A stretch of DNA of 23,671 nt from a virus. The DNA lies in the IMG/VR virus record IMGVR_UViG_3300032331_001329, positions 1 through 23,671 of that record. One strand, given 5' to 3'. The position numbers were made by a program, and so were the translations under genes. The notes under the pieces were generated by a model, which made no database searches, was not told the DNA's origin, and was given only the letters and a program-made list of their open reading frames with translations. Positions 20,152 through 23,671 of the stretch are shown one piece after another; positions within the stretch are counted from its first letter, which is position 1; every line of letters begins with the position of its first letter.

Positions 20152-21000
20152 ATGAAAATAGCACTTGCCAGCGATTTACACTTAGAATTTCAAGATATCA
20201 ACATTCAAAATACAGAGAATGCTGATGTCCTAATACTATCCGGTGATATCCTTGTTGCCGAGGACCTGCACAACCATTCTGAAGAAAAGGTAAAAATTGC
20301 TGTCATGATTGATAGCTTGAGCCGTAGACAAGACACGGCACTACGTTTCCGTGACTTTATGAAACGCTGTAGCTTTCAATTCCCGCATGTTGTGGTAATT
20401 GCAGGTAATCACGAATTTTATCATGGTAATTGGAAAGCCAGTATCCAGTACCTGCGTGATGAATATAGTAAGTTTCCAAACATCTATTTCCTTGAGCAAG
20501 AACTTAAGGTCATTGATGATGTAACCTTCATTGGTGCCACATTGTGGACTGACTGCAATAAAGGCGACCCACTTACACTACACTCATTGGGTGATATGAT
20601 GAATGACTTTAGAATCATTCGCAATGATGAACTTGGATTTACTAAGTTGCGTCCTGCTCATACAGCACAACGCCATCAACAAACCATTAGTTATTTTAAA
20701 TCTGTATTAGCTGACAGAAAAGATAATAAGGTTGTTGTGGTCGGACATCATGCACCAAGTACTTTAAGTATTCACGATAGGTATAAGCATCCAGTTCATT
20801 CATTAATGAATGGTGGATACCATAGTGATCTGAGTGATTTTATTTTAGATCATCCGCAGATTAAACTCTGGACCCACGGACATATGCATGATCCTAGTGA
20901 TTATATGATTGGAGATACTCGTGTAGTTTGTAACCCGCGTGGATATGCTGGACACGATGAACAAGCTGACGTGTTTGAATTGAAATTCCTAGAGGTCTGA
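20152..21000 (+). CDS. Calcineurin-like metallophosphoesterase
   Basis: The protein has 282 residues with all metallophosphoesterase motifs in order: Asp8-x-His10 (ASDLHLEF), Gly31-Asp32 (LSGDIL), Gly-Asn86-His87-Glu88 (AGNHEFYHG), Gly-His199-His200 (VVGHHAP) and Gly-His244-x-His246 (THGHMHDP). The dimetal site is therefore complete. It could hydrolyse phosphodiesters or phosphomonoesters of nucleotides, nucleic acids or a signalling molecule. No extra domain gives specificity. There is no Shine-Dalgarno in front of the ATG (the preceding bases are TATACCCTTTTCA), so initiation may depend on the structured leader. A strong hairpin terminator follows 2 bases after its stop codon. Confidence 0.9.
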   Translation: MKIALASDLHLEFQDINIQNTENADVLILSGDILVAEDLHNHSEEKVKIAVMIDSLSRRQDTALRFRDFMKRCSFQFPHVVVIAGNHEFYHGNWKASIQYLRDEYSKFPNIYFLEQELKVIDDVTFIGATLWTDCNKGDPLTLHSLGDMMNDFRIIRNDELGFTKLRPAHTAQRHQQTISYFKSVLADRKDNKVVVVGHHAPSTLSIHDRYKHPVHSLMNGGYHSDLSDFILDHPQIKLWTHGHMHDPSDYMIGDTRVVCNPRGYAGHDEQADVFELKFLEV

Positions 21001-21002
21001 CC

Positions 21003-21031
21003 AAGTACCCGACTCTTTTGCTCGGGTACTT
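21003..21031 (+). terminator. Strong hairpin terminator
   Basis: A perfect 10-bp stem, AAGTACCCGA (21003-21012) and TCGGGTACTT (21022-21031), has a 9-base loop CTCTTTTGC. It follows the phosphoesterase stop by 2 bases, continues with ACTTTG, and lies 9 bases before the next -35 box. The downstream T-run is short. Confidence 0.65.
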
Positions 21032-21040
21032 ACTTTGTGC

Positions 21041-21069
21041 TTGACAAGGCAACCGAAAGGTGCTATAAT
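21041..21069 (+). promoter_or_regulatory. Perfect sigma70 promoter
   Basis: TTGACA (21041-21046), 17-bp spacer ending GAAAGGTGC, and TATAAT (21064-21069) with extended -10 TGC. It drives the final cluster of small genes; predicted start near 21076, with a leader of about 21 nt containing AAGGAA before ATG 21097. Confidence 0.93.
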
Positions 21070-21096
21070 AGAAGCATAAACAGTAAGGAACCCCAA

Positions 21097-21405
21097 ATGT
21101 CTAAGCTCTTAATTACTACTCAGATTCACGAAAACTATGGTGCCCATGATTGGGACGGCGAAGGCGAGTGTCCTCAGTATTGGAAAGCCAAGGGCGGCAA
21201 CGATTATGTCGTTAAGAAGTTCAAAGGCGATGCTACTATGGCTGTCATGAGTCTACGATCACAGATTGAGTGCGACAACGATCACTTCCGCGAATCTATT
21301 ATTGATTGGAAAATCGTGTCTGACGACTATCTCACAGAGTTTGAGAAAGATCAACTCGGCTATATGGGCAAGATTCAGTATGGCCCTAAAGAACTCGTGT
21401 GGTAA
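21097..21405 (+). CDS. Conserved phage protein of unknown function
   Basis: The 102-residue protein from ATG 21097 reads 'MSKLLITTQIHENYGAHDWD' followed by 'GEGECPQYWKAKGGNDYVVK' and a helical part ending 'YGPKELVW'. The start is decided by AAGGAA about 6 bases upstream on the leader; a longer frame from 21037 begins upstream of the promoter -35 and is excluded. The 'ITTQIHENYGAHDW' opening recurs in phage proteins but I know of no function. First gene of the cassette. Confidence 0.75.
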   Translation: MSKLLITTQIHENYGAHDWDGEGECPQYWKAKGGNDYVVKKFKGDATMAVMSLRSQIECDNDHFRESIIDWKIVSDDYLTEFEKDQLGYMGKIQYGPKELVW

Positions 21406-21413
21406 TATATAAT

Positions 21414-21584
21414 ATGTCTTATACAGTATTTAAACATTCCAAAGAATTCGGACCTCGGAAGGGCCTTGAAGGTCCCTTCCACTATCGTAATGGTAGAGTT
21501 CTTTATTATGATCCGAAAGAAGGAAAGTATTATGATCCACTAACGGATTTTTACGTCGAGTACGACGAGGTTAAGGAGCTATAA
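21414..21584 (+). CDS. Small phage protein (unknown)
   Basis: The 56-residue protein reads 'MSYTVFKHSKEFGPRKGLEG' then 'PFHYRNGRVLYYDPKEGKYY' and ends 'FYVEYDEVKEL'. Aromatic-rich with Tyr-Asp-Pro repeats; no family recognised. The ATG at 21414 is chosen over 21399, which lies inside the previous gene. The stop TAA overlaps the next ATG (TAATG). Confidence 0.6.
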   Translation: MSYTVFKHSKEFGPRKGLEGPFHYRNGRVLYYDPKEGKYYDPLTDFYVEYDEVKEL

Positions 21585-21736
21585 TGTACGTAGTTTGTCG
21601 AGAGTGTGGAGGAACACATGAACCCAATGTCATTAAAACACTTAATGTCGAAGAGGATTCTGACGGCCGTGATGTACTGGAATATATTTGCCCAGTCACG
21701 GAAGAACCGACGAAAAGTCTTATTTTCGGCAGCTAG
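21584..21736 (+). CDS. 50-residue protein with CxxC motif
   Basis: The frame reads 'MYVVCRECGGTHEPNVIKTL', then 'NVEEDSDGRDVLEYICPVTE'. CREC (residues 5-8) plus one later Cys (36) suggests a partial zinc ribbon. AAGGAG lies 5 bases upstream of the ATG, which shares its A with the preceding stop. It is a good small gene by spacing and ribosome-binding site; function unknown. Confidence 0.65.
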   Translation: MYVVCRECGGTHEPNVIKTLNVEEDSDGRDVLEYICPVTEEPTKSLIFGS

Positions 21737-21863
21737 TATAATTTCAGAAGAAAAGCTTGCTGGATTTTTTATACTGTCTTTTATACTATGTGTGATAGTA
21801 AATGTCATAATACTATTTGCTTTAGATTATTTACTAGTAAGTAAAGTAATAGGAATAATATGA
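21672..21863 (+). CDS. Small membrane protein, start uncertain
   Basis: The frame ends 'LAGFFILSFILCVIVNVIIL' then FALDYLLVSKVIGII, a clear membrane span. The N-terminal part overlaps the CxxC gene in another frame, and no ATG, GTG or TTG lies in frame after that gene's end at 21736. I give ATG 21672 (63 residues); 21645 and 21606 are possible. No start has a convincing ribosome-binding site. The 4-base overlap with the next ATG supports the C-terminal end. Confidence 0.45.
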   Translation: MYWNIFAQSRKNRRKVLFSAASIISEEKLAGFFILSFILCVIVNVIILFALDYLLVSKVIGII

Positions 21864-21985
21864 AAAGCATTTTAGTAAATGCAGTCAGGGAAATGCTGGA
21901 TCGTCATTGGAACGTCTATGATATTGCAGCAAAACTTAATTTAGATGTAAACCTGGTTCAGCAAATAATTGACCTATTAACATGA
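21860..21985 (+). CDS. 41-residue helix-turn-helix-like peptide
   Basis: The frame reads 'MKSILVNAVREMLDRHWNVY' then 'DIAAKLNLDVNLVQQIIDLL' and a final T. The 'VYDIAAKLNLDVNLVQQIIDLL' portion has the helix-turn-helix spacing of small DNA-binding domains. AGGAATA lies just upstream. It overlaps both neighbours by 4 bases. DNA binding is inferred only from the pattern. Confidence 0.6.
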   Translation: MKSILVNAVREMLDRHWNVYDIAAKLNLDVNLVQQIIDLLT

Positions 21986-22197
21986 ATAAGAAAATTGAAA
22001 ATATTGCAAGACAATCTGGGTTTGATTGGGCATTGAATAAGAAAACACTATTCGGTCAAAATACAGATGCGGATAATCTGAATGTTTTTGCAAAAGGCAT
22101 TATAAAAGAATGTGCTATTGCGGTTGCAAATGCGAATAATCCACTTGGACGCAGTATTGATAAACTATTTGAAATGCACTTTGAAAGAAAATTATGA
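21982..22197 (+). CDS. Small phage protein of the 'FA.....KECA' family
   Basis: The protein has 71 residues: 'MNKKIENIARQSGFDWALNK' ... 'LNVFAKGIIKECAIAVANAN' ... 'KLFEMHFERKL'. The 'FA.xII(K/R)ECA' helix followed by a terminal HF is shared with the protein at 22664-22852, so the two are paralogues of a common small early family in T4-like phages. ATGA overlaps at both ends. Function unknown. Confidence 0.7.
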   Translation: MNKKIENIARQSGFDWALNKKTLFGQNTDADNLNVFAKGIIKECAIAVANANNPLGRSIDKLFEMHFERKL

Positions 22198-22454
22198 CAG
22201 ATAAAGAATTACCAGTAAAAACAAAGCAGGTAGTACAATACGTTGGTAACGCAACTGTCTATCTTTGGCCTTGGACAAAGGAAGAGGTATATGTTGCCCG
22301 TTTACCTTTGGCATTAAATCATCCTAAACTTGGACGATGTTATGATGTTCGAACATCTCGAATTCTTAAACAACCGGATGAGTCTGGTCGATTTGAAACC
22401 CTTAATACAATATATGAAAAAGTAGAAAGTGAAGATAATTATGCAAATGAATGA
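22194..22454 (+). CDS. Phage protein of unknown function
   Basis: The 86-residue protein contains 'TKQVVQYVGNATVYLWPWTK' and 'HPKLGRCYDVRTSRILKQPD'. Beta-rich central part, acidic end. No recognised family. It overlaps the preceding stop by 4 bases and extends 14 bases into the next gene. Confidence 0.65.
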   Translation: MTDKELPVKTKQVVQYVGNATVYLWPWTKEEVYVARLPLALNHPKLGRCYDVRTSRILKQPDESGRFETLNTIYEKVESEDNYANE

Positions 22455-22686
22455 ATATGTAAAAGAACTCGAGGCTCAAGTTGATCCAACCTTTGTCGAG
22501 AAGATTAAAGATTGGCCAGCAGAAACAAAACTCTATATGTACTTGCACAATATTCAATTGGCAATGATGAAGGAGTTTAAAGACAATCAAGTTGTATATC
22601 CTAAAATGTCCGCTAAAGATTTTTCTAAAATAAAATGGAATATGCCAAAAATTGAGATGCTCAATGGTGAATATAAAATTAGTTGA
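22441..22686 (+). CDS. Phage protein of unknown function
   Basis: The 81-residue helical protein begins 'MQMNEYVKELEAQVDPTFVE' and continues 'KIKDWPAETKLYMYLHNIQL'. Two ATGs (22441, 22447) are possible; GTGAAG lies 6 bases before the first. It overlaps neighbouring genes at both ends. No family was recognised. Confidence 0.6.
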   Translation: MQMNEYVKELEAQVDPTFVEKIKDWPAETKLYMYLHNIQLAMMKEFKDNQVVYPKMSAKDFSKIKWNMPKIEMLNGEYKIS

Positions 22687-22852
22687 TAAACTCTATAAGA
22701 TTGCAATGGTTCAGGATAATATAGAATCTGAACGAGATATTATACACGCATTCGCCGAGTTGATTGTGCGGGAATGTGCTGAAGTTGTTTATTCCCGTTC
22801 AGGTCATGCTACCCCTCAAGATTTGTATGAACATTTCGGAGTTAAAGAATGA
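22664..22852 (+). CDS. Small phage protein, paralogue of 21982-22197
   Basis: The 62-residue protein reads 'MVNIKLVDKLYKIAMVQDNI' and then 'HAFAELIVRECAEVVYSRSG', ending 'LYEHFGVKE'. The FAELIVRECAE helix and terminal HFGV(K/E)E are a common T4-like phage pattern. The in-frame TTG at 22652 is a less likely start. Its last codons encode the ribosome-binding site of the next gene (GGAG, 8 bases before ATG). Confidence 0.7.
   Translation: MVNIKLVDKLYKIAMVQDNIESERDIIHAFAELIVRECAEVVYSRSGHATPQDLYEHFGVKE
22833..22852 (+). repeat. Gene-junction repeat, copy 1
   Basis: The 20-base ATTTCGGAGTTAAAGAATGA encodes the end of one protein (FGVKE, stop) and supplies GGAG plus the ATG of the next. Copy 2 at 22955-22974 matches at 18 of 20 positions. 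Confidence 0.85.
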
Positions 22853-22974
22853 TGCCATGGTATAAGAAATTATTGCTTATGATTATAGCACCGTTTATTA
22901 TTGGTGCTTGGTGTATTATGAATCCACGCAAAGTTTGGGAACAGGCTAAGAAAGATTTTGGAGTTGAAGAATGA
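22849..22974 (+). CDS. 41-residue membrane peptide
   Basis: The frame reads 'MMPWYKKLLLMIIAPFIIGA' then 'WCIMNPRKVWEQAKKDFGVE' and E. Residues 7-24 form one membrane span. It starts in the ATGA junction of the preceding gene with GGAG 8 bases upstream; a second ATG follows at 22852. The FGVEE end repeats the preceding protein's end because both derive from the same junction sequence. Confidence 0.65.
   Translation: MMPWYKKLLLMIIAPFIIGAWCIMNPRKVWEQAKKDFGVEE
22955..22974 (+). repeat. Gene-junction repeat, copy 2
   Basis: ATTTTGGAGTTGAAGAATGA matches 18 of 20 bases of copy 1 and plays the same double role (encoded FGVEE end and ribosome-binding site plus ATG for the next gene). Confidence 0.85.
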
Positions 22975-23072
22975 ACGAACGAATTCGAGAACTTTGGACA
23001 CAGGTTGAAGAAGAAATTAAAGCAGAGTATGTATTCAGTCCAACAAAGGAATATCCAAATGAGAATATCTGA
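22971..23072 (+). CDS. 33-residue peptide, possibly a truncated family member
   Basis: The frame reads 'MNERIRELWTQVEEEIKAEY' then VFSPTKEYPNENI. The MNERIREL opening is typical of the small family that usually continues to FAELIVRECA, but here it stops early, so it may be a remnant. It has an excellent ribosome-binding site (GGAG, 8 bases). It overlaps the next gene by 14 bases. Confidence 0.5.
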   Translation: MNERIRELWTQVEEEIKAEYVFSPTKEYPNENI

Positions 23073-23250
23073 AGCACAATCAGCGCAATTAAAAATTCAT
23101 AAAGAAGTTACTCGAACAGAACGAATTTACCGAGAACATTTGCATGATCAGCAATTAGAAAAAATTAAAAAGATTGATACTGAAGAAAAAAGAATTGAAG
23201 CAAATCGGCGTATGAATCGCGCTGGTCAAAATGTAGATAGGATGGCATAA
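23059..23250 (+). CDS. Small charged coiled-coil phage protein
   Basis: The 63-residue protein from ATG 23059 reads 'MRISEAQSAQLKIHKEVTRT' and 'ERIYREHLHDQQLEKIKKID', then an Arg/Asn-rich end. It is almost entirely predicted helix with many Lys, Glu and Arg (coiled coil). AAAGGA lies 8 bases upstream and decides the start over 23005. Its TAA overlaps the next ATG (TAATG). Unknown function. Confidence 0.65.
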   Translation: MRISEAQSAQLKIHKEVTRTERIYREHLHDQQLEKIKKIDTEEKRIEANRRMNRAGQNVDRMA

Positions 23251-23411
23251 TGAAAAAAGCTATTGCAATAATGATAACGCTAATATCTGCATATGAAATG
23301 TATGCCCATTGGGACAATGTATTATTTGATGCATGGTTTTTTGCGTTTATTGGTTGGTTGAATATTATTTTCTACGAAATAGACGAGGAAAAAAGAAATG
23401 ACCGTTCATAA
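23250..23411 (+). CDS. 53-residue membrane protein
   Basis: The frame reads 'MKKAIAIMITLISAYEMYAH' then 'WDNVLFDAWFFAFIGWLNII' and a charged end. Two hydrophobic segments (3-18 and about 27-42) flank 'EMYAHWDN', so it is probably a two-span inner-membrane protein; the first segment could also be a signal peptide. TAATG coupling to the previous gene. Unknown function. Confidence 0.65.
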   Translation: MKKAIAIMITLISAYEMYAHWDNVLFDAWFFAFIGWLNIIFYEIDEEKRNDRS

Positions 23412-23671
23412 TTTTATATGGATTGTTTCTGGCAATCGTCAAGAATTTGAAAGTTACGTTAGACGAAAAGAAAAACTAGGACTCAATATTGAGAATTATA
23501 AGTTTGTGTATACTGCAGATCAATTTAGAGGTTTAGATGATATTAAAGGTTTCTATATTGGAAGCTATAAATCAAGACCGGATATTGATGATATTAAAAT
23601 GGCAATTGCTGTGACAAAATCTCAAAAAGTTCTTAAAGAGGCTAACTTTTTAATACAATCGTCTCCAACAT
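23398..23671 (+). CDS. Phage protein of unknown function (partial, runs off the window)
   Basis: The first 91 codons are visible: 'MTVHNFIWIVSGNRQEFESY' ... 'YKFVYTADQFRGLDDIKGFY' ... 'DIDDIKMAIAVTKSQKVLKE'. The IWIVSGN and FVYTAD strands with interspersed helices suggest an alpha/beta Rossmann-like fold. No family was recognised. It starts inside the preceding gene (14-base overlap). Confidence 0.65.
   Translation, partial: MTVHNFIWIVSGNRQEFESYVRRKEKLGLNIENYKFVYTADQFRGLDDIKGFYIGSYKSRPDIDDIKMAIAVTKSQKVLKEANFLIQSSPT

Noticed and set aside
22881-22906. GGTGCTATAAT on the minus strand, resembling the early promoter -10 region
   Set aside because: The position 17 bases upstream reads CAAGCA, not TTGACA, and it lies within a plus-strand gene with no minus-strand gene to drive.
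1-23671. tRNA genes, CRISPR arrays, insertion sequences, integrase or attachment sites
   Set aside because: No cloverleaf with a TTCRA arm, regularly spaced repeats, transposase or integrase motifs were seen by eye; a tRNA search program would be needed to exclude a tRNA fully.

Overview
The window is a stretch of a lytic, T4-like tailed phage (myovirus) genome, AT-rich and almost entirely coding. The evidence is a T4 gp61-type primase, a class I ribonucleotide reductase pair with a thioredoxin between its subunits, ThyX, dCMP deaminase, an inner/outer membrane spanin pair (so a Gram-negative host), glycine-rich tail adhesins, a perfect T4-type late promoter octamer (TATAAATA), and dense blocks of tiny overlapping genes. 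Gene content resembles T4-like phages of marine or freshwater bacteria. Neither species nor host can be named from sequence alone.

Layout. (1) 1-3802, plus strand, late/virion side: the end of one fibre-like protein, a paralogue of it, a large glycine-rich protein with a lectin-like C-terminus, two conserved phage proteins of unknown role, and two small membrane-anchored proteins. (2) 3827-11144, plus strand, replication and nucleotide metabolism with lysis genes inside it: primase, thyX, a MazG-like pyrophosphohydrolase, the spanins, nrdA, thioredoxin, nrdB, a zinc-ribbon protein, dCMP deaminase and a cytidylyltransferase-like enzyme. Together these supply dNTPs, especially dTTP, for phage DNA synthesis. 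(3) 11093-14260, plus strand: two small zinc-binding proteins, a GIY-YIG-type endonuclease behind a late promoter, a class I glutamine-amidotransferase-like protein, a second glycine-rich adhesin and a membrane protein. (4) 14303-18339, minus strand: fifteen tightly packed early-type genes, mostly small and unknown, ending in a 5'(3')-deoxyribonucleotidase. They are apparently read from one strong sigma70 promoter near 18359-18387 and converge on block 3 at a hairpin. (5) 18433-23671, plus strand: early-type cassettes, each a hairpin followed by a near-perfect sigma70 promoter and a few genes (GIY-YIG nuclease, an unknown, a 2OG-Fe(II) oxygenase, a metallophosphoesterase), then a run of very small overlapping genes to the window end.

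Most striking are four near-identical strong promoters (TGCTTGACR, 17-bp spacer ending AAAGGTGC or AAATGTGC, TATAAT), each directly behind a hairpin. They match the 'promoter-early stem-loop' (PeSL) cassettes described in T4-type phages. One of them appears to produce a leaderless mRNA. Other points of interest are a primase whose ribosome-binding site lies inside a hairpin, an inner-membrane spanin with a C-terminal SH3-like domain, interleaved inverted repeats in front of the phosphoesterase gene, a 20-nt repeated gene junction that doubles as a ribosome-binding site, and several genes of 33-53 codons that simple length cut-offs would miss. No tRNA gene, CRISPR array, IS element or integrase was seen.
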